The notes beneath the pieces were generated by a model. That model was not told the DNA's origin, did no database searches, and saw only the letters and a list, made by a program, of their open reading frames with translations. Shown piece by piece: positions 12,467-25,576 of a stretch of DNA of 64,000 nucleotides. Position numbers and translations under genes: made by a program. Origin of the DNA: Orthonyx spaldingii (Eukaryota; Chordata; Aves; Passeriformes; Orthonychidae); contig VZTJ01000638.1 of assembly GCA_013397795.1 (NCBI GenBank), positions 1,007,586 to 1,071,585 on the forward strand. Direction: 5' to 3'. Each line of letters starts with the position of its first letter. Positions within the stretch are counted from its first letter, which is position 1.

Positions 12467-15400
12467 CATGAAGCTGCACTGGACTAAGCCTTGACCTTTC
12501 CTTTTGTTGTGACACTCTCATGCCTTCTCCATCCCTCAGCTTGAAGCATATCAGAGAAGCAGTTCTGATTTCAACATTTCTTTACTTCGTAAGTGTCATT
12601 CAGGTTTAAATTAAACAGCTGCAGCTCACACAATCCCATGCAATACTCTTCAGAAAGAAAGGAAATGAAGAAATACTCTCACTGATCCTGTCAAGGTGGT
12701 GTAAGGTGAGGTAGAAACAATGAGGGAAAGCAGCTTTGGGACTTTTGTTGCTTTCTGTAGGCCAAGCAGAAGGGCAGTACCCAGGAAGGGTGGATGCTTG
12801 GAATGCTGCTGGCATCAGACAACTATGGGCCTCTCACTGTGTGAGTGCAAGTCCTTGTGCTGTTTCCTGTTCAGGTGGTCACAGGAAAATGAGGTCAGAC
12901 TCTCGTATCACGCAGTGAGGCAGAGCTCTGTAGCTCCACAGGCTCTCAGGGGGTGGATGTGCTGCTGCCCAAAAAGCAGCATGTATTCTGCATGGGGCAG
13001 AAGACAGAGAGGCCAAGGTCTCGCCATGCAGGTGGCCCCAGCTCTTGTGGACACCCACAGCAACTTCCATGAAGCCATGGGCCCTCCATTCAGGGGGGCT
13101 GAAATCTGCGACTTTACATCCAACTGAAACAACCTCAGGACACTGTGGAAAAAAATGTCAAAGTTCAGTAACAGAGGAGAGATTTATTGGTCTGGCCACC
13201 TTCTTCTCTTCCAATGTAATTTATATCTACTCTTTAAATCAGGAGTAATAATTAAATTATATATGTTGAAAATGGTGAGGTCTAGAAGTGCATAAAACAT
13301 CTGAAATGAAACCTGAAATGGAGTGAAATTTGACTAGTTTCAGCTGTCGATACAAGCTTAAAACTCAGGTAGGGCTCATTAGGAAGTTCATCTGACCTTT
13401 CTGACTGAACCCAAGACTGATCTTATGTCTGATCCATAGAGAACATCTTTTTTCTTCTTTCCCCCCCTTTTTTTTGCCTACATGAAATCTCACTGATTAT
13501 GACTGGAAGCTCCTAAGTTTGTTCAAATCCAAGTTCAAAGTAAGTTCAAAGTACAGGAAGCTTGTAGCCATGAAAATGGAAATAGTTGAGTTTTAAATCC
13601 ATGAGATCAGAGCAGCTGGAATTTGCACTTTGCTGAAGCTGCCTGAGCCAGAATGCTCTGAAAAGATGAGAGTTAAATCCTGATGAATAGAGAAGAATGA
13701 AGGAGGTCCTGGTTTTGCCCTTGATCTTTGGTGAAGGTATCTGTCTTTCCTAAATGTTTTGCCAATACAGATGAAACTTACCCACTAAATATTTGGACAG
13801 AGCCTGCCATGCAATACACTAGAAACAGGTAAATCAGTGCATACTAGAAGAGAAATAACATCTTGCCTTTTTGGCCTTTAAGCAGAAGTATGGTAGGGCT
13901 AGGAGAGGTCTAGCTCCATGGAATTAGTTTACTCAGGAATTGTTATCTCAGTAGAAGTCCAAGCAACAGTTTCCAATCTGCTGTATGAAGGAGGCTCATA
14001 CTAAGGAGTGGTGAAGAAATCAAGCCTTAGCCTTGCTAAGCTCTGAAGATAAGAGCAGAAAAAGTGCACCAGTTTTGCTAGAGGAAGTGAGTAAAACAGG
14101 CGTGTGTTTGGGTGCAAGACTGCTTCTGTTTGGGGGAATTATAAGAACAAACAACTGGAGAAAGACAAGTCCTATCATTCCTTTTCCTCCTTTCCTGAAA
14201 ACATTTTGTGTTTATACATGCTCTAGGAGTGAGAAAGAAATGGAGAAATGGACCTGGGGAAGATACAGTTCTGAAGGATGGAAAGATCCATCTGTATCAT
14301 CTTGCCTGATGTCAATCCCAACATCAGGTATGGAGCCACATCCAGCAAACGCCTCACGTCATCCAGAGACACACAGCTGAACAAAAGGGCAGGATTTTGA
14401 AAGTCCTCATCAGGTAGTTTAGCACAGGCTTGGAGCTGACAACCTGTAACCATGGCTTTGTCATCATGGATGTGGACACAGGACTGTATGAGCTCATGTG
14501 ACAGACTGCATTAGATTGCTGTGACTTCTTGGGACTAGTGCCATCTGAACTTCAGCAACAGGGACAAATCAAAACTGCAGAAGGAGATCTTGCTTACTAA
14601 TAATTTTGTACATTTTGGTGCTTAAATCAGGGTGTTTAACCCAAAAGTTTTTCAGGCCCTCTTCTGTCCAACTGGATTGCTCTCATCATAATGTAATTCA
14701 TGCCAGCAGTTAGGCAGTGCTGTCTACAGCAACACGTCATCCTTTTGAGGGATTAGAGGCAAAGAAGAAGACACCATGGTCTCTGAGCACACTTCAACAT
14801 ACATTTCTGTGTCTATGCAGTTCTCTCCAGCCCCTTGCAACTCATACAAAAATCAACAGTCTCCCATGCTTTGATAGAACACACTGGCTTTGTCTTTGGC
14901 TGCATCATGAAAAGCTTTGGGTGCTTTGAAGATTGAAGACAAGTGAAAGCAAAGTTGTTTTCAGTACCCCTGGGGCAAGGGTTTTCCAACTGTAAGCTGC
15001 TGTTACCCCCAGTTTGAGCCATATGTGTGTCTGCTAAATGGTATGGGTGTCAGCCATCCAGCATGTGCTTATTCTTATTGTCCTGCTGGTAATTCTGAGG
15101 TGTGCTCTGTTTTCTGCCCCAGGAGCAGAGCATTCACTCTGGAATGAAGAAGAATAATGTTGGCTCTTCTGCTGCTTGTACCCTGCCTCCATTTCTTTCC
15201 TGCTGCTTTTGAATGCCCTGACCCTTTCAAAGGCAGCTCAGCAGCCTGCTCCATCTTCTATCGAATTGAATTGCAAATCTGGAGAGGCTCCAGTGGGAGC
15301 AAACCATCCATTTCAATTCTGTGGCCCTGTCATCCCTCCCATGGGACCAGGGCAGACCCTGGGGAAATGCAGTCAGCATTTGTTGATTGAGCCTTCTGAT

Positions 15401-17497
15401 GAGATTAACTTCTGGTTTAGCAAGAAGTCAGTCATATGGTCCCAGCTGTGTTTGGGCCAGCCGAGGCTCAGTCACAAGACAGAACAAAATTTCAGGAGCT
15501 CTGCATATGACTCATGGACAGTGACTCACCCTTCTGACAGCACTGGAGAAGCAAACTTGCAAAGCGCTGTTGCCCATTAGGAAAAATGAGGCAGAGCAGG
15601 CAACCAATTTAGGATAACCTACCTACCCACCTCCCCACCTACCATTTGACAAGAACTCTTCCGACAGGAGCACCCTTCAGCAAATTGCCTTTCTGCTGAG
15701 GAACCATGGCAGATGGATGGCCAACGGGAGCAGCACGACGACCTGCAGCACAGGGATTATAGTGTCCTGAGCCTACAGTGCTCTGATCCTAAGGAAACCA
15801 GTGTGGACCACAGACAGATTGTAATGGGCACCAACACCAGTGTCCTTACTTGGAATGACTAATTTTCCACCAACTGCCAGAGGTGAGGGGTCAGAGGGAG
15901 AGGTCAGAGTGGGTCACAGATCAGTGGAGACAATACAAATCAAAAAGAAACCCTTGGCCTTTCAGGTTAGTTTGTATTAGCAGTTGTATCTATCTTTTTT
16001 TAGCTCCAGCCTTGCTTACCCTTTGGAGTAAACTGCTTTCCCCTGAGCACCTACAGAAGAGCAGGTCAGAAGATGGCACACACATCCACACGGTTTATCC
16101 CTCTGTGGTGACCCTGTGACAACAGGATTTCACTGCTGTGTCTCCCCAGAGCTGCTCTCATTCCTGGTGACTTAAGTGACAAAGGTTTTAGCCTTTTTAA
16201 GCCAAGCAAGAAATGCAATAAATTGCAACATGTTATTATGTTGGGTATCTTGGGCTGAGCTCTGCTCTGTAGTGTGCTGGGTGGCACACCAGCCCTGGTG
16301 TGGTCTGTTGGGCACCCCACATTCATCTTGTGTGAGCCACCAATGCCCCCTTCAGCACACTGGGCTTACAGAGTCACTTGAGAACATTCCCTTTCACCAT
16401 TGCTGCATCCCAAGGGTGCTTGTTACTGACTCTCAAGGACTAGGTGTGGAGAACACAGGGAAAAGGACTTCTCACTCTGTGTCTCAGCTTTGGTGTGTAT
16501 ATGTGTGTTTATGTTTTTCTTTCAGTGATGATAACAAATGAACCCACAGTCCTGTTCCAAAATTAAGAGTTACATGGTTACTTCTGTGCCATGCCTTCAG
16601 TCCTCATAGTGGCCGTTTTGAAATCAACAGTTCAATTTTTGAGCAGATTTGCTGTCTTTAAAATTAGGTTTGATTCCAAAACTGAAAGGCAAAAAGAGCC
16701 TTCTGGCTATTTCTTGTCAGAGTGCTTTTGTCTCCAGCTGACCACTAGCTCAGTGAGATTAGCATGTCCTGATGGCATGGGAATGTCAGGAAACACAGAG
16801 TGTGACCCTGAGCCCACTCCTCCATGTGGGTGGCTGCTCCTTGTCATGGCACTCATGACATGCTGTGGTTGGAAGCTGCAGGAAGGCAATGTGCTTGCTT
16901 GCTTTCCTTTTCTGGTTACTGGTTCTTTCTGAGGAGATGGTAGCTCTTTCCCCCCTTCCCTCCTTCCAGGTGTGTTTGATTTGGGGTTTTCATAGGTGCT
17001 GTTTGGGGTTTTCAAGTCTTTTGGGCAAAGATCTCTGGCCCTGGGAACAAAATTGTCACAGAGCTGCACATTCAGGGACTTTGATAGGGACCAGAAGTTG
17101 CAGGGCTTGTCTTAGTAGGGGAATGTGTTCTAGCTGTGGAGAAGATAATTGGTTGTAAAAAACATATGGCACATCTCTGTGTGAGCAAGGCAGTTGTTAT
17201 GTTGACAAACTCAGCCTTGCTGACAGAACGTCTATGGAGCATTTTACTGTACAGCGAATTCTTTATCCTGTTGTACGTTTCCCTGTAGCTACTATTAGAA
17301 GTTATCATCTTCAATATCCCTCTTGTCTCACATCTGGTGAGAAATAGTAAGGTCAATATCCCACAAGCCATCAATGTCTCAGCAAGCCCACTCTTTTTTT
17401 TTTTTTGTCTTGACAACAGCCAGTAAATCTCAGAAGGCTTCCTTGAAATGCACGAGAGAGGAATCTCTTTATAGTCTGTATGTTGTTACTTAGAATA
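12467..17497. other. Unique non-coding DNA
   Basis: No gene, transposon or strong composition feature was recognised. A short C/T/A simple patch (CCTACC units) lies at about 15619-15650. Open frames up to about 135 codons occur on both strands without recognisable domains. Confidence 0.6.
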
Positions 17498-17693
17498 TTC
17501 ATAGAGTCATAGAATAGTTTAGGTTGGAAGGGACCTTAAAAGGTCATCTAGTCCAGCCCTCTTGCAATGAGCAGGGAGCTCTTCAACCAGATCAGGTTGC
17601 TCAGAGTCCTGTCCAACCAGACCTTAAGTGTTTCCAGAAATGGGTCATCTGCCACACCTCTGGGCAACCTGTTCCAGTGTTTCACCACTAATA
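17498..17693 (-). mobile_element. CR1 LINE, 3' fragment with ORF2 C-terminus remnant
   Basis: The + strand opens with ATAGAGTCATAGAATAGTTT and 'ttggaagggaccttaaaaggtcatctag' sequence, the reverse complement of a CR1 3' end. The minus-strand frame reads VVKHWNRLPRGVADDPFLET, close to the C-terminal tail of CR1 ORF2 (established family pattern VVxHWNxLPREVV). The match stops near the T-run at about 17700, so the copy is severely 5' truncated and not functional. Confidence 0.88.
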
Positions 17694-18583
17694 CCTGCTT
17701 TTTTTTGTTAGAATAATTGCTTCTACTTGAGCTGGAAAAACCCCAGACTGTCCCAGGAGAAGGTGGCCTTGTGCCCAGGAATGTGATGGTTTCCATGGCA
17801 ATAGATTAAGATGGGCTGTCTAAGGCCAAATCAGATCTCAGCAAGCTCCAAAAAAATCTGGGGTGTTGGTGCCCATTACAATCTGTAAGCACAGCACCAT
17901 GGTTTCTGAGTCCCTTTGATTAGCTGTGAAATAGAAATGGACTCTGCAGCTTCCTAAGGATTTACATTCAAAAGGTGCTGCAGCACTGACTGACTTGGTC
18001 AATATTGCTGGGAAAAAAGTAAACCAGTGGTGAATTTACTGCTCAGAGATGTGCTTTCACAAGGAAAGCAGGGTAGAAGTAGTCCTTGAATCATAACAGC
18101 TCCTCTCTGTCCTCTCTTTATAGTCTGGTCGTGACCCTCAGCATGGCAATGTGGGAAAAGGCGTTTTGGGATTATTTAGTCCCATATGCTTTGATGCAGG
18201 GATTGAAAATTTAATCCTCTTACTGCATGTAGTTTTCTGCATGAGACTTAACAGAAACTTGAGATAGAGGCATAGGGTTGGGAATGTCAGTCCGTTTGCT
18301 TTAGACTTCTCTGTGTTGGACATCTGCAAATGGAAATGGCTCCAATAATGTGCAGCCTCCAGCAAATCATCTGTGTGGGTTTTTTTGAGGAGCCTAACAG
18401 TAGGACTTGCTTATTTGGAGATATTTTAGCATGCTTGATGTAATCTCTCTTCTTTTCTGACTGCAGGTTGTTGAGATGAGTGATTCTCTGCATAGAAAGA
18501 GAAATATTTTTTGAGAAGAAATCTGGTTCTAGCTTGACTACTTATTCAGTATCTAAGTGGATATTTCTTTTCTTATTTTCCCA

Positions 18584-18791
18584 GCTTAAATCAGAAAAAG
18601 GTAAAAAATCTACTGCAATCTCTGGAGTATGTCTTACTCATGACTTTAATGAAAATATGAGTTTAGAATGCCTTCCTAGACAGGCTGCTTCAGTTGTTGC
18701 CCAGAAAGTAACTCCAAACTATGTATTAGCAGCTTGGGCTATTTTTGAACAACAACAACATCTTTTTTATATTAATAAATTATGTGCCTAA
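18584..18791 (+). other. Weak candidate 3'-terminal exon, unrecognised
   Basis: A good splice acceptor (pyrimidine run ending TTATTTTCCCAG at 18583) is followed by 68 open codons to a TAA at about 18789. AATAAA overlaps the end of the frame near 18774. The frame includes SVVAQKVTPNYVLAAWAIFE and is not low-complexity, but I recognise no family and saw no matching upstream exon. Chance is the main alternative. Confidence 0.15.
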
Positions 18792-19536
18792 AAATTTCCC
18801 TGTCATTCTTCCCCTCAGAATTGGATTTTTTTTTATTAGCTCCCTGTTGAGCCGACTATGTTTTGATTTGGGGGAGAAATGATAGTTGCTGCTTGATGAC
18901 AGTTGAGACAGACATTATTTGGAACATCCCTGCATGTCTTACCAGCAGTTGGATATATTTGGCTGAGCTGATGCTGGATGACATTTTCACTCCAGTGTAA
19001 GCCAACCCATGTGGTTGAGTGCTGGTGTCCTGCTGTGTGGTAGGACATAACCTAAAAACTGACACCTCGGTACTGGTAAGATTGCCTCGTCCATTTTTAT
19101 GGTTTTTACATGGCCAGTTGAAAGCAGTGAGCAAGCAGTGAGCAATATTTTCTAAACCCATCTTCCAAAATCCCAACCATTAGCAGATAAGGAAATTTAA
19201 AAGTCACAGATAAACTATAAAGTTGCATTGCTACCAGCACTGAAACGATCAGAATCCTTTCTGAATGCATTTCTACTCTTTACCTGAACAACTGATTCTA
19301 AGAAGATATAAATGTATTTCAACACTATTACTGATGATGTTTTATTGGTGAAATAACAACTAATTGTTCCTTGTACCCCTGGCTTGTAAAGTTTGTTGAT
19401 AGTCATGTTGTTTTATCTTTAGTTACTTCATTCATAAGCTATTATTCAAGCTTTTGGTTAACACTTGTTGCTGGTGCCAGTTTAGCAGAGCCAGTATTTG
19501 TCTGTAAACTCACTCCTCAGTGGAACCGTGTGTAAG

Positions 19537-19565
19537 TCTCGAGCTCGAGATCCTCTGGAGGATCT
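19537..19565. repeat. Two overlapping palindromes
   Basis: TCTCGAGCTCGAGA (19537-19550) is a perfect 14-bp palindrome. Overlapping it, AGATCCTC at 19548-19555 pairs exactly with GAGGATCT at 19558-19565 across a TG spacer. The two compete for the shared AGA bases, so only one can be extruded at a time. No transposon ends were recognised around them. Confidence 0.6.
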
Positions 19566-21019
19566 TTCCATGCCTCTTGCTATCAGTGTATCTCTGCACC
19601 TGTCTTTTCCATTTGCTTTTCTTTTTGTGAGGAAGCAGGAGGCTGTCTCGTTTCCTTGAAGAGCCAAGCACCCCTGTCAGCCACCATTACTCATGGTGGC
19701 TGTGGCACACAGCTGCGACGGTGATGGAATCTCTCGGCTTGACACCGCTGTGTCTCATGGGGTAGGCAGTCCTCCTGAAGGACCCCAGGAGGTAACATGA
19801 AATAGGAGCATAAGACAGTTCATACTGTTATTCCCACAAACCACTTCGAACGCAAAAATAATGGCACTTCAAACTCAAAATTATTATTTTATTGTCAACC
19901 AGACCATTTTGGCACAAAATAGTTTGGTTTGCAATAATCAGTAAGGAAAACTCCAATTGTTTAATTGAAACTTTTGATTATACTATTTTTCCGTTTTTCT
20001 CTTTTCATTGAGATTTTCTATTCAAACACCTGACAGTAAATTTCTGATGTTGCTAAGCTGAATCTCCAACTAGCTGTTTCTACCTTCCCATAACAATTTC
20101 TTGTGTATTGAATCGAAACTTTTGGGCAACTTCAGTGATAATGTTTTTATTTGTTTCCTTGCCCCACTGTCTGTCACAGCTGAAAGAAAAATACAGGCTA
20201 ACAATGTTCAAAGCAGCCAAGTCCCCTCAGCTTAAGCTTTATCAAGGCCAGCATGATTAGTGCCAGCTTTAAGCACAGCTAATGCAGGCAGTTGCCCAGG
20301 GCAGCAGACTGCTGGTGGCAGCCAAACAGTCACTGCTCCTCTGCCTTCTTTTCTGTGTCAGAGCCACAGAGACAGAACTGCTGCCAGGCATGCAGGCCAA
20401 GGTGCAAACCAGTGGCTGTGCCTGGGTGTGCACTGTCTCCCTGGGCGCAGTAACTGCTGTCTGTTCTCCTCCCACTCCCCTGGCACCACCCCAAGGGTGG
20501 AGCTCTCCCAGCTCCAGTCCTGCCCTCTGCTTGCCATCCCCAGGCCATCTGTGCTGCTTCTCCATAAGGTGGCAAAGTTGAACTTCATTTACACCAACTT
20601 TAAAGGGCTTTGAACTAGCTCTGCAAGAGGTTCTGTCTTATATTTACAAATGAGGATAAGGTTTTCAGTATCTCATATTCTTTGGAAAACATTGCTACAC
20701 AGAATATTCCTACCAATGGATTTTCTGTACCTACACGTAAGCCATTTGAATGGTTGTCAGGCATAACCTTGGTACCTTCAGAAAACATTTATTTACCTCT
20801 GCACTTTTTTCCACTTGGATCCATATGTACATATGTGTGTAGTGTGTGGCTGATGAGAGGAATATATATTGTACACTTGTATTTCTGTGACAGCATGATT
20901 TTGACTAAGTCTGTGCTTATTTAATCAAGTCTGATGATGGTTTACAAAACAGGTTTAAAGCATAGATGCTGGGTATATATTCTGAAGTTTGTGGATAAAC
21001 ACCTTTACGTAGACAAAGG

Positions 21020-21369
21020 AGAAGAGGATGCTCAGAAGTGACATTATCACTCTCTGCAACTACCAGAAAGGAGGCTGGGACCAGGTGGGGGTTCCCCTCT
21101 TCTACTAAGCCACTAGCAATAGGATGAGAGGACATCGTCAGGGGAGGTTCAGGTTGGACATTAGGTGGAATTTCTTCACAGAAGGAGTGATAAGACATTG
21201 AATGGACTGCTCAGGGAAGTGGTGGAGTCACCATGCCTGGAGGTGTTTAAGGAAAGACTGGACATGGCACTCTGTGCCATGGTCCAGTTGACATGGTGGT
21301 GTTCAATCATAGGCTGAACGTGAGGATCTCAGAGGTGATTTCCAGCCTAATTGATTGTGTGATTCTGTA
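21020..21369 (+). mobile_element. CR1 LINE, 3' fragment (sense orientation)
   Basis: This is the only copy on the + strand. It contains 'gacattatcactctctgcaac', 'ggtggagtcaccatgcctgg' and 'aggtgtttaaggaaagactgg', and ends in ATTGTGTGATTCTGT, the CR1 3' terminus. The start is placed where resemblance to the CR1 ORF2 C-terminal region begins. Frames are broken by substitutions. About 350 bp remain, so it is 5' truncated and inactive. Confidence 0.9.
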
Positions 21370-24300
21370 GCTGAGTTTTGCTTAATTCATAGAACTGAGG
21401 TGCAACTCTGGGTCCTGATGCCTGTATTGCCTGCTCCCACCTAACAGAGGAGCACTTCCAGTTCCTGACAGGGGCTGTAAGGCATCACACACCAGGTGAA
21501 GTGGTGTCCACTGTGGTTAAACATTGCAGTACCTCTGGTGCATTGCCTGGGCTGGTTTTAGTAAAGATGATGCTGGTATACGATGCAGTTACAAAGTCTT
21601 ATCGAGATGAAGAGTCTCCCTATTCCAAAAGACACTTGAGGTGGACATTTCTAGCCAGAGTAATATTACTGTCACGGTGGGCAGTGGCTGCAGAAGGGGT
21701 CTGTGAAGTCACACAGAGTGAGCTCTGTTTGGTGGCTGTGAATGACAAGTGGCGTTGCAGCTCAGTGGCAGCGTTTCAGTGCTGCACAAAAGATGCTCTC
21801 ACGCTTCTGTGCTGCGCTAGCGAGGGGCCACAACTGTGGATGTGGTGGGAAGAACGTGCATGGAGAGAAGCACGGGCCAGCTTTTTATTTTTGTTGTTTT
21901 GTGGGGCCATATGTTGTATGCGTGCTGACATGGCTCCTCCAAGGTGCTAATCTGGGCAGGGGAGTACAAGGGTTACGGGTTTGGCATTGTTTGGGTGGCA
22001 GGCATTGTGCTGTGTGTTGGACCTCCACAAAGGACAACAGAAAGTAAAATGGAAATGCTGTCGCTGTGGACACAGCACAAGGCAGAGCTGTGCTGTCCTT
22101 CATATTTTCCCCCATGGCCTTTTCCCTTTCATTGTTTTCAGGGTGGGGAGATCTTCATTTCATCTGTCGAGTGACCTTCCCATCCCCTGCCTGCAGCACT
22201 GGAAAGAGATTAGCCCAGATGAGAAAACACCGAAGAAACCTGCTGGAGCCAGTATGGGAAAGTCTGTGACAGGAGGAGTGAGCAGCAAGGTGTTTGAACA
22301 TGGCTGGGCTGTCTCTAGGGGACACAGACACAGGATGGTTTCAGGCCCTGGCGCCACTGTTCCTGTGGGGAATTGCAACCACTTTAATTAGGAGCTGGCT
22401 TTAGCATTTCCCCAGAGCGGCAGGAGACGGGGAGAGGAGAAGTCCCTGGAGAGGAGGGGGAAGCTGGAAAAAAGGAGCAATGAACAAACTGCAAGAGGTT
22501 TTCTAAAGGAGATTCCTCACATCTAGAGATCTTCTAGGAGGCATCAAGAAAAAAAAAAGGAGTGGTTGCAATTAATGCAAAGAAAAGCTGTTGGGGAAAG
22601 ATTTTCTTGTTTCAAATATCAAGAGTTTCCAAGTCTATGGATCTTCATGTGCTTACAGAATGGTTGCCTTTAGGCTATGAAGTTTGCTGTGAGCTACATG
22701 CAAATTCCCTCATTTGCAGTGCAGTGCCTGAGAAACTGCTCGAGGCTCACACTGGTCTAGTATCAGATGGAGGTGAAAAGTAGAGCTGGGGGGCAGGGAA
22801 GCCAGCATGTTATCAGCACATGCAATGAGAGGCGGGCTGTGAGCACCAGAACACACTTTCTGTGTACAGAGCGGGTTCTAGGCTTGCAGAATATAACAGC
22901 AGCTGTGGGGAGGAGGAATTGCATCGTGCTGGGTAAACAGATGAAGAGGGATCTCGGGCAGAATGGGCAGGATATGAGTAGCCTTCTCTCTGCAGCCACA
23001 TCTTGTCTTCCTATGGCTGGACATAACTTGCATGGAAATGGCTATTCCCTGGGCCCTAGCTAATATAGTAAGGGTTAATGCATTGCACAGTGGCAATAAA
23101 TTTTGTGTGTATGACAGAGAAGTGGGCCGGAAATGTTTGCTGAGGAGAAGCTGCTGTCAGCATTGTGCCTTTTATTAGTCTGTACTTTCTTCCTTCCCTC
23201 TAATGAAATGCCCATTGACATTTATGGTCTTGTCACCTGGTGATAAAGCCATCGTCACCTCTACTGATGCTTCTCCCATGACAGCAGGTCCCATTCTAGC
23301 CCTTCAAAGTCATTTTCATCTTCTTTTTCAATGGACAAACCTTTCCTAGATAGGCTTACCTGCCCATTGAACTGGCAAAGATTACCTCAAGACAGCAGCA
23401 GGACCTCTATGGCTTTGCTGTCTGTTAACTGCACCTGCACTGTTCTAGGGACACTTGAGAGCTTGTGTCAAGGCCAGTCTGCAGTCTACACCCTGTAGCC
23501 TGTTGCAAAAGATCCAAATGCACTCTGCTCTCTAGTGACTTACTTTTAGTTTCTCTCACTCCTGTCTTTGCCTTGTTTTATCTTCCAGATAGCTCTTGAT
23601 CCCATTGGCGCTTTTATGGGGACAGCAGGTGTCAAAGACAAGCTTTGTTCACTGACCAGGCTCATAGGAAAGACTATCTCAGTTTCTCAACAAGGAAAGG
23701 ACAAAAATAGGAGCTCAACCCTTATTAGCCATCAGAAACTCTACACTAGAGAGAGTCCTTAAAGGTATCCAAGATGTGAAAAATACTTCTTAGTTTCCAT
23801 GAGTTACAGGATAAAAATGGCTAGGAAACTGTGCTTCAATAGTACTAGAGTTTATGGAGATACTTGCTTTATTGCAAAGCAATAGTTATTTTACTCTGAA
23901 GGTACATGGCTGCACTGACAAGCAGCTACATGTTCCTTTGTAAGGTGTCATGGTCAGGCATGCACTCACGGGGGTTTTTAAGATAAAATCCACCCATACC
24001 ACCTGTCAGTGAAGAGGTAAATAATTAGTTTTTGCTTAGTTGTCTTTGGTGTCTTTCATGCATTTGTTTGGTTTTGTTTGTTTGTTTTGTTGGGGTTGTT
24101 TTTTCGGTTTTTGTGGTTTTTTTGTGGGTAGGGAGGATCTTGGCTTTTTCTTCAAGGTTTTCTTCAACATTGTAAAACCCTTTAGCAGAACTGGCCACCT
24201 ACTTCCACAGCTGGTAGGGCTAGATCACAGAAATCTTTCATGGTCTCTCAGAGGAACTCCTGGGTTGCTGGTAGGAGTCTATGAGCAAAGAAGAAGGCTT

Positions 24301-24645
24301 GATGCCAGTACCATCCCCTTCTGCATGCACAGCTCTAACCATCAAATTTTTCACAGGCATGGGGGAATATGTTTGATTCTTAGGTCCAAGTGTGCTTCCC
24401 AGGCAGCTGTTTCCTACCTCCTAAGAGGAGACACAGTGGGCTGGCAGGAAGGCTGGTTCTGGTCTTCAGGCTGCCAGCTGGACCTCCCTGGTATGGTGTT
24501 GGCATCTGGACAAAGTACAACTCCTGTATGTTCTCTTCTGATGGTTTATTTCTGAGTATGAAAACAAATAGGAAGAACAACTCTAAAGTCTGTAGGTATC
24601 ACTACGTCACATGGAATCTGAAATAAAAGCATCTTTACTCCTTCA
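21370..24645. other. Unique non-coding DNA
   Basis: No gene was recognised. A purine-rich stretch lies at about 22415-22560, and a T/G-only low-complexity patch lies at about 24062-24136. Open frames up to about 170 codons occur but are partly made of the T/G patch and carry no domain. Confidence 0.6.
24062..24136. repeat. T/G-only low-complexity patch
   Basis: About 75 bases of TTTG, TTGG and GGTT units on the + strand, nearly free of A and C. It is the complement-strand form of the A/C patches elsewhere in the window. Confidence 0.7.
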
Positions 24646-25576
24646 TATCACAGAATCACAGATTGGGTGGTTGGAAGGAACCACAGTGGGTCATCTGGTC
24701 GAACCTCACTGATCAAGCAGGGTCATCCCAGAGCACATGGCACAGGATTGTGTCCAGTTGGGTCTAGAATCTCTCCAGTGAGAGAGACTCCACAACCGCA
24801 AGTTGTTCCAGTGCACGGTCACCTCCACAGTAAAGAAGTTCTTCCTCATGTTCAGGTGGAACTTCTGTGCATCAGTTTCTGCCCCTTGCCTCTTGTTCCA
24901 TGGCTTGGCACCACTGAAAAGCACCTGGATCCATCCTCCTGACATCCTCCATTCAGATACTGACAGACATTGGTGAGGTCCCCTCTCAGCCACCTCTTCT
25001 CGAGGCTGAACAGGCCCAGCTCCCTCAGCCTTTCCTAAGAGAGGTGCTCCAATCCCTTAATCATCTTTGTCATTCTCTGCTGGACTCACTCCAGGAGCTC
25101 CATGCCCCTCTTGTACTGAGGAGCCCAGAACTGGGCAGAGCACTCCAAATGTGCCTCACCAGGGCTGAGAAGAGGGGCAGGATCACCTCCCTTGACCAGC
25201 TGGCAACACTCTTCCTAATGCACCCCAGGATACCATTGACATGCTCATCCCTCAGGGCACTGCTGGCTCAGGACAGGTTGCTGTCCACCAGGACCCCCAG
25301 GTCCTTCTCCACAGAGCTCTTTCCAGCAGGTCAGGCCCCAGCCTGTGCTGGTGCAGGGGATTATTCTTCCACACGTGCAGGACCCTGCATTTGCCTTTGC
25401 TGAATTTCAGGAGGTTCCTCTGTGTCCACCTCTCCACTAGGTCGAGGTCCTTCTGAACGGCTGCACAGCACTCCTGGGTATTGACCACTCCTCCCCGCTT
25501 TGTGTCAGCCGTGAACTTGCTGAGGAGGCATCTGCCCCTTCACCCAAATCATTGATGAATAAGTTAAACAGTACTC
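24646..25576 (-). mobile_element. CR1 LINE, about 930-bp 3' fragment
   Basis: It opens with ATCACAGAATCACAG (3' end, reverse complement) and runs through sequence typical of CR1, such as 'aagaagttcttcctcatgtt', 'cagctccctcagcctttcc' and 'aggacccccaggtccttctc'. It reaches the RT-proximal part near 25570. On the minus strand, the frame at 25252-25488 encodes part of the ORF2 C-terminal region. Substitutions and frame breaks show it is a dead copy. No target-site duplication could be assigned. Confidence 0.93.
25252..25488 (-). pseudogene. CR1 ORF2 (reverse transcriptase) C-terminal remnant
   Basis: The minus-strand frame stays open for 78 codons and includes CCAAVQKDLDLVERWTQRNL followed by KFSKGKCRVLH. 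This resembles the conserved segment downstream of the RT catalytic core in CR1 ORF2 (family pattern LQ.DLDRLE.WA.RNLMKFNKGKCKVLHLG). The RT active-site region itself is not present. It is a fragment inside the CR1 copy and cannot encode an active enzyme. Confidence 0.85.

Larger units (their letters stand above)
17694..21019. other. Unique non-coding DNA
   Basis: No gene could be named. It holds a weak exon-like segment (18584-18791) and a cluster of nested palindromes (19537-19565), listed separately. The rest is ordinary A/T-leaning sequence. Confidence 0.6.

Noticed and set aside
21501..21950. 149-codon plus-strand frame
   Set aside because: It lacks an ATG-supported start context, domains or splice signals; the length is plausible by chance in moderately GC-rich DNA.
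24040..24555. 171-codon plus-strand frame
   Set aside because: The first third is the T/G low-complexity patch and the rest has no domain.
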